Positions 15,748-24,906 of a DNA stretch of 64,000 nucleotides are shown here, in pieces; the first letter of the stretch is position 1, and the number at the start of each line of letters is the position of its first letter. This DNA is from Tenacibaculum sp. 1_MG-2023. GTDB lineage: Bacteria; Bacteroidota; Bacteroidia; Flavobacteriales; Flavobacteriaceae. The stretch covers positions 1 to 64,000 of the forward strand of contig NZ_JAUORH010000005.1 in assembly GCF_030547425.1 (NCBI RefSeq), in the 5' to 3' direction. The notes under the pieces are model-generated. The model searched no databases. It was not told the DNA's origin and saw only the letters and a list, made by a program, of their open reading frames with translations. Made by a program: the position numbers and the translations under genes.

Positions 15748-16267
15748 AACTACTTTTTATTTGTAAACATAACTTTGTAGCAAATTCTTCTTCCTTATAC
15801 ACCTCATGAGCTTTCTGTGGAATTATACTATAATCAACCTCCATTCTTTCAAACCAATTATTATTTGGTTTATAAGTATCTTTTTCACCATAATAAAGCA
15901 CTATTTTTCCTTTGTTTTTTTCTATTTCATAACGTAATCTTGTAGCTGAAACAGTATAAAGACTTTCAACATCTAAACCTTTTAAACAGGCTTTCCAAAC
16001 TATAGTTCCTCCTATGCTAAAAGCTAAAACAGTAAGTCGTTCTTTTTCTAACTCTATTAAGTTTTTAACTGCCTTCTCTATTCCTCCGTTTACAAAAAAA
16101 TGGTGTCGCTCTTCTTCTGACAAATTCTTTTCTGGCATTTCAGATAGTTCACAGCTACTATAAAATGTAACCTCAAAGTCTTCTGACAGTTTATCAACAT
16201 ACATCGAAACCCAACGAGTATCAGTCGTTCCCCAAAGGTCTGATAAAATTATTAATCGATTTTTCAT
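15734..16267 (-). CDS. Alpha/beta-hydrolase-fold protein
   Basis: A 177-residue cytosolic protein, short for the fold. RLIILSDLWGTTDTRWV is a plausible first strand and AFSIGGTIVWKA (about 82-93) is a nucleophile elbow G-x-S-x-G variant (FSIGG, with the serine after Phe). LYYGEKDTYKPNN looks like the acid-residue strand and KAHEVYKEEEF supplies the likely catalytic histidine. No lid domain is visible and the substrate is unknown. It overlaps its upstream neighbour by 4 bases (ATGA) and the AraC gene by 14, so all three are translated together. Confidence 0.72.
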   Translation of the reverse strand: MKNRLIILSDLWGTTDTRWVSMYVDKLSEDFEVTFYSSCELSEMPEKNLSEEERHHFFVNGGIEKAVKNLIELEKERLTVLAFSIGGTIVWKACLKGLDVESLYTVSATRLRYEIEKNKGKIVLYYGEKDTYKPNNNWFERMEVDYSIIPQKAHEVYKEEEFATKLCLQIKSSYEII

Positions 16268-16626
16268 GTACTTCTACCTTTTTTTTGCAAAATAAAAAAC
16301 ACAAAACCTCCTATAAAATATAAAATAGCATCAAATATGTCTGCTGTATACCTTTCCATATATTTCGGTATTATAAACTCAAAAAAAACCGAATATAATG
16401 CGCATATATAAATTATTGCTCCTAATGGTATTTGATAATGTTTATTATTCTTACTCCATCTTAAAATATAAAGGCATGTAGTTAATATTATAGGTATTAT
16501 TAGAAAGTCGTTCACATAATTATTAATGAAAGAAGGAAGTTTTATACTAAGCTTTTGTGCGGTATAAATTAGACTTCCTATAATTATCGAAACTATAAAA
16601 TAATATGTAAGTATCTTTTTTCGCAC
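16264..16626 (-). CDS. VanZ-like small membrane protein
   Basis: A 120-residue protein with four hydrophobic helices (about 6-24, 32-52, 66-86, 96-114). NNYVNDFLIIPIIL and the final RYTADIFDAILYFIGGFVFFIL resemble the end of VanZ-like proteins, where a conserved D..D precedes the last helix. The VanZ family is linked to lipid or glycopeptide response in other bacteria, but the activity is unknown. It overlaps the hydrolase gene by 4 bases and lies one base after the zinc-ribbon gene. Confidence 0.6.
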   Translation of the reverse strand: MRKKILTYYFIVSIIIGSLIYTAQKLSIKLPSFINNYVNDFLIIPIILTTCLYILRWSKNNKHYQIPLGAIIYICALYSVFFEFIIPKYMERYTADIFDAILYFIGGFVFFILQKKGRST

Positions 16627-16627
16627 A

Positions 16628-16936
16628 CTACCCTGCTGCTACCATAGCTATAAACCATGCTATTAAAGCACCTATAGCACTCACCAATAAATATGCTGAA
16701 TATAAAATCCAACCAACAACACGATACAACCAAAATGGATGTTTTTTTAATCGTTCTGCTAAATTAGGATTTTCTATTTCATGCTTCGCTTTTTTGAGTT
16801 CTTCTTGCTTATAAGCTGTAACTTTTTCTTCTTGTTTTTTTTCAAAAGAAATTAATGTATTACAGTTTTTACAGTAATCTCTATTTTTATTGAAAACTCC
16901 ACAGTTAGGACATTTAACATTTCTAGTGATTGCCAT
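16628..16936 (-). CDS. Zinc-ribbon membrane protein
   Basis: A 102-residue protein. CPNCGVFNKNRDYCKNCNTLI (about 9-29) is a rubredoxin-like four-cysteine zinc ribbon, followed by a charged helix (30-65) and one or two C-terminal membrane helices (70-101). Its start overlaps the NDH-2 gene end by 14 bases. Flavobacterial genomes often carry such short zinc-ribbon anchors; the role is unknown. Partner proteins could be those of the same overlapping gene chain. Confidence 0.75.
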   Translation of the reverse strand: MAITRNVKCPNCGVFNKNRDYCKNCNTLISFEKKQEEKVTAYKQEELKKAKHEIENPNLAERLKKHPFWLYRVVGWILYSAYLLVSAIGALIAWFIAMVAAG

Positions 16937-18236
16937 TTTCTTGTTCTTTAAAGCTATACTTATTTTTCTTTTTGTAAGGACGGATAATTAACCTTGTTTC
17001 TCTATCAAATCGTACGTAGTTATATACCCAATTCATAAACACAACTGCTTTATTTCTAAATCCGATAAGTGAAAATAAGTGTACAAACATCCAAATAAAC
17101 CATGCAAAAACTCCTTGAAATTTCCAACGAGATAAATCTACTACCGCTTTATTTCTTCCAATAGTTGCCATGGAACCTTTATCGTTATACACAAATGGCT
17201 TTTGTTTTTTACTTTTTAATTTTGCTAAGATATTTTTACCTAACAATCGTCCTTGTTGAATGGCTGGTTGTGCCATCATTGGGTGTCCTCTTTTATAACC
17301 TTTTGCTTCCATATATGCTATATCACCAATTGCATATATATTATCATAACCAATTACCTTATTATATTCGTCTACTTTAAATCGGTTGGCTCTTTCAACT
17401 ACACTCTCTTGTTTTAAACCATTAATAGCGTCTCCTTTTACTCCTGCTGCCCAAATAACTGTTTGCGATTTAAAGTGATCTTCTCCGTTTGTGGTTACTG
17501 TTTCTCCGTCGTAGTCTAGCACACGAAGATTTTTCCACACATCTACGCCTAGTTTTATTAAAAAATCTTCCGCTTTTTTAGAAGCTCTATTACTCATCCC
17601 TTTTAATAGCTCTCCTGAGCTTTGGATAAGGTTGATTTTCATCTGTCGAATATCTAAGTCTGGGTAATCTTTAGGTAAAATTCCTTTTTTCATTTCTGCC
17701 AAAGCTCCAGCTAACTCTACTCCCGTTGGTCCACCTCCAACGATTACAAAATTCATTAATGCTCTTCGTTTTTCTAAATCGGTAACCAATAATGCTTCTT
17801 CAAAGTTTTCTAATACCAAACTACGAATATTTAGTGCTTGTGGAACCGATTTCATTTCCATAGCGTACTTTTGAATATTAGTGTTTCCAAAGAAATTAGT
17901 TGTTGATCCTGTTGCTATAATTAGTTCATCATATTCTAAATTTCCTATCGTAGTTTCTATATAGTTTTTCTCTGGATGTATTTGTGTAACTTTTGCTAGC
18001 CTAAAGAAAAAGTTTTCTATATCGTTAAATCTTTTTCTTAAAGGAAACGCTATGCTATCAGGTTCTAACCCTCCTGTAGCTACTTGATATAATAAAGGTT
18101 GAAAAGTATGGTAATTGTGCTTATCTATTAAAACCACCTGTAAATCTTGGTTTTCTAAAGCTCTTGCTACTGCTAATCCTGCAAACCCACCTCCTATAAT
18201 TATTATTCGAGGAAAACTTGTTTGAGGTATGTTCAT
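16923..18236 (-). CDS. ndh: Type II NADH:quinone oxidoreductase (NDH-2 family)
   Basis: A 437-residue flavoprotein. IIIGGGFAGLAVARAL (about 11-26) is the FAD dinucleotide fold, FVIVGGGPTGVELAGALAEM (about 163-182) the NADH fold, and YAIGDIAYMEAKGYKRGHPMMAQPAIQQGRLLGKNI the conserved FAD/quinone-site block. The C-terminal part has hydrophobic and basic segments for membrane attachment. It passes electrons from NADH to quinone without proton pumping. A TAnnTTTG box on this strand at 18265-18272 gives a leader of about 28 bases. It heads the overlapping minus-strand run down to the AraC gene. Confidence 0.93.
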   Translation of the reverse strand: MNIPQTSFPRIIIIGGGFAGLAVARALENQDLQVVLIDKHNYHTFQPLLYQVATGGLEPDSIAFPLRKRFNDIENFFFRLAKVTQIHPEKNYIETTIGNLEYDELIIATGSTTNFFGNTNIQKYAMEMKSVPQALNIRSLVLENFEEALLVTDLEKRRALMNFVIVGGGPTGVELAGALAEMKKGILPKDYPDLDIRQMKINLIQSSGELLKGMSNRASKKAEDFLIKLGVDVWKNLRVLDYDGETVTTNGEDHFKSQTVIWAAGVKGDAINGLKQESVVERANRFKVDEYNKVIGYDNIYAIGDIAYMEAKGYKRGHPMMAQPAIQQGRLLGKNILAKLKSKKQKPFVYNDKGSMATIGRNKAVVDLSRWKFQGVFAWFIWMFVHLFSLIGFRNKAVVFMNWVYNYVRFDRETRLIIRPYKKKNKYSFKEQENGNH

Positions 18237-18350
18237 TGTTTATTAGGGTTTTAAATCTAATTAGCAAATTTAACTAAAAGAGAAAGGAGTTAGTTAAAAT
18301 TTATTTTTTAGTTTTACGTTTAACCCCCGTTAATCAAATCAAGAACTGTC

Positions 18351-18785
18351 ATGTTTAATTTTTTTAAAAAGAAAAAAGTAACGAGTTTAACTATTATATG
18401 TGATACTAACGTTATACATATTAATAATAAACCCCTTACATTTCCCACTAATTATACCACTTTAGTTGATGTTTTAGGTAAACCTAGTAGAGAACTAAAA
18501 AAAAGTAATGATTATATTATTTGGGATACACACGGTATTTTTTGTGGTTATACTGATAGAGATAATATTTTATCTATGAATGTTTATCAGAATAAAAAAG
18601 ATAGAAGTGAATATAACACCAAAAAACAGTTTAAAGGAAAGCTTTTTTTAAATAATGAAGAAATTACCAATAATGAGTTTGGCAAAATTCCATTAGGAAA
18701 AGTTGCTATTCACAGGCTAGGTAGGGAAAGTGATACCCGTTTTGGGTTTAGTATTGGTGTTAATAGAGATTATAAAGATTCATAA
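18351..18785 (+). CDS. Small cytosolic protein of unknown function (DUF7738-like)
   Basis: A 144-residue protein with a basic start (MFNFFKKKK) and an alternating beta pattern: LTIICDTNVIHINNKPLTFPTNYTTLVDVLGKPSRE then IIWDTHGIFCGYT. This block resembles a family I recall as DUF7738, often found singly and near immunity-like genes; the number is from memory. No catalytic motif or membrane segment is visible. Its stop overlaps the convergent neighbour by 6 bases, so the two transcripts must run into each other. Confidence 0.6.
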   Translation: MFNFFKKKKVTSLTIICDTNVIHINNKPLTFPTNYTTLVDVLGKPSRELKKSNDYIIWDTHGIFCGYTDRDNILSMNVYQNKKDRSEYNTKKQFKGKLFLNNEEITNNEFGKIPLGKVAIHRLGRESDTRFGFSIGVNRDYKDS

Positions 18786-19307
18786 CTCTAATTTTACTTG
18801 CTGTAAGGTTTTGTTTGTTGTGATGAGTTTATCAATTATTATTTTTCTTAAAGTTTCAATATCCTCTTCATAATAACGTGCCCACTTGTATTCTTTAAAC
18901 AAAGTTTGAATTTGTTTTAAGCGCTGATGTGCAAACTCTGAAGTCATTAAGTATTGGTTAATTGTAGCGCTATTTTTCACTCTTTTAATGCTTACTTTGG
19001 CTTTTGCATAGTCAACATCTAAATAAAACACTTTATCTGTAGTATTAAGTGGATAAAAGCCTGACCAATTTGCATATCCTACATAATATTGCTGATTTTT
19101 ATAATTATCTATCCCTTGAATCTTCCAACGACAATTGGCTACTCTACCCCAGTGATTTGAATAACGAAAAACACCCTCCGCTGTGTAATAGTAATAACTA
19201 CCTGATTTACTTTGAAAATGCGCCTTCATATCATCAAAGAAATTGACATTTTGCATTTCAAACTCACAGTACGTACTTCGGTAAAAATTGAATTTATGAT
19301 ACTTCAT
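18780..19307 (-). CDS. Hypothetical protein, Tyr- and Trp-rich
   Basis: A 175-residue protein without signal peptide. The first 110 residues are rich in aromatic residues and look beta-structured (GSYYYYTAEGVFRYSNHWGRVANCRWKIQG, YVGYANWSGFYPL); the last 60 are helical (TLFKEYKWARYYEEDIETLRKIIIDKLITT). I do not recognise a family. Its ATG abuts the stop of the YjbQ-like gene reading from the same strand, so the two belong to one operon with translation passing directly between them. Confidence 0.65.
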   Translation of the reverse strand: MKYHKFNFYRSTYCEFEMQNVNFFDDMKAHFQSKSGSYYYYTAEGVFRYSNHWGRVANCRWKIQGIDNYKNQQYYVGYANWSGFYPLNTTDKVFYLDVDYAKAKVSIKRVKNSATINQYLMTSEFAHQRLKQIQTLFKEYKWARYYEEDIETLRKIIIDKLITTNKTLQQVKLEL

Positions 19308-19730
19308 TTAATTTCCAAAAGCGGTTAGTACTATTTTTCTTTTACCTCCATAATTTCTATGCTCACCTAAGTATATTCCTTGCCAAGTTCCTAAGTTGAG
19401 CTTTCCATTGGTAATTGGAATTTGTACCTGACATCCTAACATAGAACTTTTAATATGTGCTGGCATATCATCGGCACCTTCATAATTGTGTTTATAGTAT
19501 GGCATATTTTCAGGAATCATTTTATTGATATGCGATTCAAAGTCTATTCTTACTGTTGGGTCTGCATTTTCATTAATTGTTAAGCTTGCAGATGTATGTT
19601 TAATAAATGCTTGAAACTGCCCTTCCTTAATATTTTTAAGTTCTGGAAGTGCTTTTAACAAAATACCAGTAATTAAATAATACCCCCTATTAAATTCTGG
19701 TAATTGAATTTCTTTTTGATAAAATTGCAT
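19308..19730 (-). CDS. YjbQ/UPF0047 family protein (secondary thiamine-phosphate synthase enzyme)
   Basis: A 140-residue protein of full family length. FIKHTSASLTINENADPTVRIDFE (about 44-67) and the end LGTWQGIYLGEHRNYGGKRKIVLTAFG are the two most conserved blocks of the YjbQ family, with the HTSAS and GTWQ..Y..E.. signature. Members can show weak thiamine-phosphate synthase activity in vitro, but the real role is unsettled. It lies 9 bases after the LytTR regulator on the same strand. Confidence 0.9.
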   Translation of the reverse strand: MQFYQKEIQLPEFNRGYYLITGILLKALPELKNIKEGQFQAFIKHTSASLTINENADPTVRIDFESHINKMIPENMPYYKHNYEGADDMPAHIKSSMLGCQVQIPITNGKLNLGTWQGIYLGEHRNYGGKRKIVLTAFGN

Positions 19731-19739
19731 TTTACAAAT

Positions 19740-20489
19740 CTAAAATACTTCTTTTATAATTTTTAGAAATTCTTGCTTTTTTGTTTTTGAAATAGGAATT
19801 GTTGTTTGATTTTGCATTAGTAAAAAATCTCCGTCTTTTTTTACAAATTTTTCTAAATAATGAAGGTTTATTAAGTAAGATCTATGACATCTAAAAAATA
19901 AGTTATTTCCCTGAAGTTGATTTTCAAAGTATGCTAGTGGTTTACAAATTAATTCTCTTTCTTTATTTGCTAAATGTACTTTTGTATACATTCCATCTGC
20001 TTCTAAGTATAAAATATCTTCATGCGAAACAAAAATAATTTCTCCTGGTACTTCTAAAGCTATTTTATGTGATGATAACGATTGAATGGCTTTTTTTAAC
20101 TCTGAAAATTGTGCTGTTACCTTTTTTTGGTTAATATTAACTTTTGCTTTATTTATAGCTACTCGTAACTCTTCTCTATCAATTGGTTTAACCAAATAGT
20201 CTATTGCAGATAATTTTAATGCTTCTAATGCGTATTGTTGATATGCTGTTGTAAAAATTAATTGAAACTCTATAGGTTCTGAAATAAAATCTAATATTTC
20301 TAAACCTGAGTACTCAGGCATTTCAATATCTAAAAAAACAATATCTGGATTGTTTTCTTTAATTGACTTTACTCCATTTACTAAGTTATCTGCTGTAATA
20401 ACATTTTTTATTTCAGAAAAAAACTCTGTAAGCATCGTTTTCATTACACTACGTGCTTTTGCCTCATCATCAATTATTAAAGCTTTCAT
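19740..20489 (-). CDS. LytTR response regulator
   Basis: A 249-residue response regulator. Residues 1-118 are a receiver domain: IIDDEAK supplies the acidic pocket, VFLDIEMPEYSG (about 54-65) the phosphorylated aspartate, and YLVKPIDREEL the conserved lysine. Residues 145-245 are a LytTR DNA-binding domain (EDILYLEADGMYTKVHL, CHRSYLINLHYLEKF). Partner is the sensor kinase gene ending 2 bases upstream. Such pairs often control surface or polysaccharide genes, but the target here is unknown. Confidence 0.94.
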   Translation of the reverse strand: MKALIIDDEAKARSVMKTMLTEFFSEIKNVITADNLVNGVKSIKENNPDIVFLDIEMPEYSGLEILDFISEPIEFQLIFTTAYQQYALEALKLSAIDYLVKPIDREELRVAINKAKVNINQKKVTAQFSELKKAIQSLSSHKIALEVPGEIIFVSHEDILYLEADGMYTKVHLANKERELICKPLAYFENQLQGNNLFFRCHRSYLINLHYLEKFVKKDGDFLLMQNQTTIPISKTKKQEFLKIIKEVF

Positions 20490-20491
20490 TA

Positions 20492-23407
20492 TTAAATTCT
20501 TTTTATTTTTAGTGTTACTATCGTTCCTGTAGCATTATTGTTTTCATCTACTTTATCCGTAAAATCTACTGAAATATCAAATAACTTTTCTTTCTTATAC
20601 AACAAAACTCGCTCTTGAGTAGCGTTTACAGCAAAAGACTTATGTCCTTTTCTTTTCTTATTAATTTCTGAAGATTTTTTTCGTCCAACACCATCATCTT
20701 TTATCGTTATAATTAAAACCTTGTTAATATTTTCTTCTACTGTTATCCATAAATTCCCTCGGTCTTTCTTATGAACAAGTCCGTGTTTTATAGCATTTTC
20801 TACAAAAGGTTGTATAAACAACGGCGGAACTTCAATTTGATCTTTATTTATGTTTTTATCTACTAAGAAGTGAACCTTAAATTTATTTTCAAATCGTAAT
20901 TGCTCTAATGATATATAAATCTCGAGTGAACTAAGTTCTTCTTTGAGTAGTATTACATTTACTCTACTATGATTTAAATACATTCTTATTAAACGAGAAA
21001 ATTTAACTAAGTAATCACTTGCTAAATATTTCTCATTCTTCATTACATAATCTTGAATAGCTCCTAAGGAATTAAAAATAAAATGAGGGTTCATTTGTGA
21101 GCGTAAGTTTTCTAGCCTTAACTTACTTATTCTACTATCTAAAATTACCCTTTCTAGTTCTCGCTCTCCTTCCTCTTCTTTCCATTTTAATTTAATTCGG
21201 TAATATATTATTATTCCTAAAACAGATATTATAAATATTGTCACAATAAACCACCAACTTTCCCAAAAAGGCTTTTGTACAATTATTTTAACTCCTTTAC
21301 TTTCTTTTCCTATACTTCCATCTAAACTTTTAGTTCTAAGTAAAAACTTATATTTTCCTGATGGAATTCCAATATACCTTACTACATCATCGTTTAACTC
21401 AGATGTTTGCCACTCTGTATTAAAACCTAAAAGTTTATATTGAAAAACATTTTTACTACTAGATTTAAATCCATTAGCATTAAAGTTAAATGTAATGTCG
21501 TTAGTTTTGTAAGGCAGTTTGTATTTTGTTTTTATTTCTTGTTCTATTCCTCCAATTTTAACATTACTTATGTAGGCTAACGGAGCTAATTTTGGTTCTA
21601 TTAACTCTGGAACAGATGTATTTATTCTACATAAAAAATTGTTACCAGGTATCCATAAATAATTATTTTGTATTACTGGAGTTTTAAATTTTATAGCACT
21701 TTTATCAGTTAAATTTATTGTATTTATTATTTTTTTATCTGTATCGTATCGCTGTATTCCTTTTTCAGTAACAATCCATAGAAAATTGTCCTTCCCTAAA
21801 ATTCCTTTTATTTGAGATTGTAACAATCCGTTTAAACATGTTATGCTGTCAGTTACTTTTCCTGCCTCTAAACCTAAAATTTTATCTCTTGTGGTTGCCC
21901 ATATTTTACCGTTAGTAGTTTGAGTATATTCAGAAAAAATAATAGGTTTATTTTGATGATGTACTGGAATAGTTTGTAGTTTACTGTTATAGGCTACCGT
22001 TCCATCAATATAAGTAACGTAAATAAGTTTGTTTTTTGAATCGTAATGAGTACTAATAGGTCTTTTGTTTTCTAAAACTATATAATCTTTATTTCTAGAA
22101 AGTTGAGTATAAATAATAGCACGTCGATATGATAGATACACCAATGAATCTTTATTTATTTTCGTAAAACCTTTAGCTGTGGTAAACTGATTTCCTGCAT
22201 TAGTAATTTTTAACTTTTTTATATCATATGTATAGCTACTCGTTCCGTTTGTGCTTATATATGCTTTTTGTAGGTTTTTATTATATTTTATTTTATTAAC
22301 AGGTCGTTGATTAGATAAACTAATAATTTTATAACCGTTACCTTCTGTATTGTAATCTATTAAGTTACCATTTTGAGTTCCTAATAACAGCCTACTATTA
22401 CCAATGGTTTCTATTGAGATAATATCTTCTTTTATTTCTAAAAAATTTTTCTTCGTTATTTCTAAACTTGGCACAACGAAAATTCCATTTTGCAGTGTTG
22501 TAAGCCAATAATTATTCTCATAATCTTTTAAAACATCAGTTATATGATAATCTTTAAAAATTTGTTTAGTATTATTTACTTTATTCTTATTTAAAGTTCT
22601 GTAAATACCTTTTGATGTTAACAACCAGTTTTCTTTAAACTTTTTGGTATTATAAATCTGTGCTTTTTCAAGAGCTTGAGGGAGTTTTGTTGTGGTAATT
22701 TTTCTTGTATGTATATTAATTGAAAATGGTTTTAAGACATCTTTATCTAACTTAATTACAATCTCATCGAACCATTGAAACATTTGAAAGTTTCCATTAT
22801 CTAAAAAATATTTTTCTTTATTACATTTTACTTTTCTAAAAACAGGTTCATCTTCATTTTCATAAACATGAGTAATTATATTTCTTTCTTTTAAATTATA
22901 ATAAAAAAAACCGTTTTCAGATTTTGCTATTTTTGAAATTTCTGCATTTAAATCTTTTTTTACAAATCCGGTTTTTTTAGCTATAAGATAGCTCTTCTTC
23001 TGTGATAGAAAAAAGATATTATTCTTCATCACTATTAAATGAGCATAGGTTCCTTTTAAATCATTTGAAAAATCTTTAAATAATTGTAGTTCTTTATTTA
23101 CTACTTTATAAATATGTCCTGAAATGGTCGAACACCAAATTTGTCCTTCCTCATCTATTTGTAAGTTAAAAATACTTTTTGTGGTTGAAATAGTATTTTT
23201 AACTTGCCTAAATCTTTTACCATTGTAATAAAACAAACCTTGCTCCCCTCCCACCCAAACTAGGTTATTTTTATCTTGTATAATATTATAATTTGCTAAA
23301 GATACTAATCCATCATCAGATGTAAATTGTGTATAAAAAGGCTCCTGTGAAAATACATTTTCAAAGAGAAAAGAAATAAAGACTAGTATATAAAAAGTTT
23401 TTTTCAC
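20492..23407 (-). CDS. Propeller-type sensor histidine kinase (LytS/His_kinase family)
   Basis: A 971-residue membrane sensor. A signal peptide (MKKTFYILVFISFLFENVFSQ) leads to a periplasmic two-component-regulator propeller (about 30-640, repeats such as LVWVGGEQGLFYY, NFLWIVTEKGIQRYD), then a Y_Y_Y domain (660-735), one membrane helix near 745-765, a coiled linker, and a His_kinase plus ATPase part: LRSQMNPHFIFNSLGAIQDYV holds the phosphorylated His, and FVENAIKHGL and DDGVGRK are N and G boxes. It lacks the fused AraC receiver of hybrid sensors and instead pairs with the adjacent LytTR regulator. The signal is unknown. Confidence 0.93.
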   Translation of the reverse strand: MKKTFYILVFISFLFENVFSQEPFYTQFTSDDGLVSLANYNIIQDKNNLVWVGGEQGLFYYNGKRFRQVKNTISTTKSIFNLQIDEEGQIWCSTISGHIYKVVNKELQLFKDFSNDLKGTYAHLIVMKNNIFFLSQKKSYLIAKKTGFVKKDLNAEISKIAKSENGFFYYNLKERNIITHVYENEDEPVFRKVKCNKEKYFLDNGNFQMFQWFDEIVIKLDKDVLKPFSINIHTRKITTTKLPQALEKAQIYNTKKFKENWLLTSKGIYRTLNKNKVNNTKQIFKDYHITDVLKDYENNYWLTTLQNGIFVVPSLEITKKNFLEIKEDIISIETIGNSRLLLGTQNGNLIDYNTEGNGYKIISLSNQRPVNKIKYNKNLQKAYISTNGTSSYTYDIKKLKITNAGNQFTTAKGFTKINKDSLVYLSYRRAIIYTQLSRNKDYIVLENKRPISTHYDSKNKLIYVTYIDGTVAYNSKLQTIPVHHQNKPIIFSEYTQTTNGKIWATTRDKILGLEAGKVTDSITCLNGLLQSQIKGILGKDNFLWIVTEKGIQRYDTDKKIINTINLTDKSAIKFKTPVIQNNYLWIPGNNFLCRINTSVPELIEPKLAPLAYISNVKIGGIEQEIKTKYKLPYKTNDITFNFNANGFKSSSKNVFQYKLLGFNTEWQTSELNDDVVRYIGIPSGKYKFLLRTKSLDGSIGKESKGVKIIVQKPFWESWWFIVTIFIISVLGIIIYYRIKLKWKEEEGERELERVILDSRISKLRLENLRSQMNPHFIFNSLGAIQDYVMKNEKYLASDYLVKFSRLIRMYLNHSRVNVILLKEELSSLEIYISLEQLRFENKFKVHFLVDKNINKDQIEVPPLFIQPFVENAIKHGLVHKKDRGNLWITVEENINKVLIITIKDDGVGRKKSSEINKKRKGHKSFAVNATQERVLLYKKEKLFDISVDFTDKVDENNNATGTIVTLKIKRI

Positions 23408-23423
23408 AAATTTAATTTTACTA

Positions 23424-23467
23424 CAAAAAAAGGTGGTTATGCAATAATACGCAAAACACCACCTTTT
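23424..23467 (-). terminator. Terminator of the 441-residue exported protein gene
   Basis: AAAAGGTGGT at 23427-23436 pairs with ACCACCTTTT at 23458-23467; on the minus strand the stem is followed by a run of T. It lies between the exported-protein gene and the sensor kinase start and so separates their transcripts. Confidence 0.75.
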
Positions 23468-23495
23468 AGAACTACTCTTAACTTAAAGTCTATAT

Positions 23496-24821
23496 TTAGT
23501 TTTTAGGTTTAGCATCACATTTTACATATCCTCCATAAGGAGCTCTAACACTTCCTCTGTTAATTCCATTAAAAAAAGGTCTTCCATATTTTCCACCTCC
23601 AGTGTAATCTCTTCTTACTATAAACTGTTGTAACATACATTGTCCATCTGAATTTTTCTGTACAACAGCTCCTACAGCCCATTGATATAAAGGCACTCCT
23701 GTTACCTTATGTTTTACTGTTGACCACCTATTTGATGTCATATATTGATATATATTTTGCATACTCATTTTACCAAAATATTTATTCAATCCGTTTACAG
23801 CTACATTTTTAATTGCTGAGTTTTTATCAAAAATTCCTTTTGCTGGCATTGTTACACTATTTAACTTTGCTCCTAACCAATCTTTACGTAAGTTATCAAA
23901 CTTAGCAAAAGTTGTTTGAGATGTTAATTCAGGATTTTTATAATACTTCTTAATTTTTTCTGGATCTTTTGCAGCAATTACAAACTGCTTTGGTTGAGCA
24001 TTATTCATCCACTTATGACCAACGTTATCGTTTTTATGATATACCGCTGCTCCAATTAATAATACTCCTGGCTCCAATAAAAGAACATTAGCATTAGTCC
24101 ATTCTGGTCCGCCTCCCATTCCAAATTGGAACTGAATATTGCCTTTATCGGCAGATTTTCTATATTTTTCAGGAACCACACCATAACGTTTTTGGTTTGG
24201 TGAAAAATATGCATTTAACTGATATGATGTTGGATCGTATTCAATAGAAAAACCTTCGTAAATATCACCTGGATCTCTATCAAAATGGTTTGTTGGATTT
24301 CTAACAAAATATTGTGATAGATGGTAGTAACCAGACAGTTCCATTTTATCAGAAAAACCACCATCATAAGCAGGTATTTTTTTAAACTTTGTTCTGTTTA
24401 ACACATAAATTTGATTGTCTTTAAATTTATCATTTTCACTACTTTCTATAGGTGAAGGAATTTCACTCACAACCGTTCCTTTACTATTTTCTTTAGCTAA
24501 TAAAGCTTCTTTTTCTGCTGCTTGTTTTTGTTGATATTCTTTATACTTTTTAAAATAAAAATCTTGCTTTTCTTTATCGTTGGGATACTTTTTAGCTAAC
24601 TCTTTTTTAAACTCTTCGTCTGAATACTCATTTGTATTAGACGTTGAATTAATACTTGAACCTGTAGCTGATTTTTCTATTGATGAAGAAGCTTTCTCTT
24701 CTATTTTTTTTGTCACTTTTTGCTTAGCTTTTTTTAACATGTTACCAAACTGAGCATTGGCTGTTTGATGAAACAAAAAACTAGCGAAGAATAAACAAAC
24801 TAATATTGTATATTTTTTCAT
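23496..24821 (-). CDS. Exported protein of unknown function
   Basis: A 441-residue protein with a signal peptide (MKKYTILVCLFFASFLFHQTANAQF, cut after ANA). Residues 28-120 are charged and coiled (KKAKQKVTKKIEEKASSSIEK, KYKEYQQKQAAEKEALLAKE). The remainder is a globular, aromatic domain with GFSIEYDPTSYQLNAYFSPN, LLLEPGVLLIGAAVYHK and a C-terminal basic, Gly-rich part (GGKYGRPFFNGINRGSVRAPYGGYVKC). No enzyme motif or sorting domain is recognised. It has its own terminator, and 85 bases with a weak ACCTG/CAGGT hairpin separate it from the upstream lipoprotein gene. Confidence 0.72.
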   Translation of the reverse strand: MKKYTILVCLFFASFLFHQTANAQFGNMLKKAKQKVTKKIEEKASSSIEKSATGSSINSTSNTNEYSDEEFKKELAKKYPNDKEKQDFYFKKYKEYQQKQAAEKEALLAKENSKGTVVSEIPSPIESSENDKFKDNQIYVLNRTKFKKIPAYDGGFSDKMELSGYYHLSQYFVRNPTNHFDRDPGDIYEGFSIEYDPTSYQLNAYFSPNQKRYGVVPEKYRKSADKGNIQFQFGMGGGPEWTNANVLLLEPGVLLIGAAVYHKNDNVGHKWMNNAQPKQFVIAAKDPEKIKKYYKNPELTSQTTFAKFDNLRKDWLGAKLNSVTMPAKGIFDKNSAIKNVAVNGLNKYFGKMSMQNIYQYMTSNRWSTVKHKVTGVPLYQWAVGAVVQKNSDGQCMLQQFIVRRDYTGGGKYGRPFFNGINRGSVRAPYGGYVKCDAKPKN

Positions 24822-24906
24822 TTCTATTATTATTTTTATACTATTAGAAGCTACCTGCTTTTTACACAGGTAACTTTCTTGAACTACTATTTAAAGGGAA
24901 TGTTTT

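Noticed and set aside
18351..19307. A toxin-immunity pair or defence island around the two unknown genes
   Set aside because: The genes are convergent rather than in one operon, no toxin or nuclease motif is visible, and the neighbours are housekeeping genes.
24852..24872. A TACCTG/CAGGTA hairpin between the lipoprotein and exported-protein genes
   Set aside because: The stem is only 6 base pairs with a 9-base loop and no T-run on either side, so I did not list it as a terminator.
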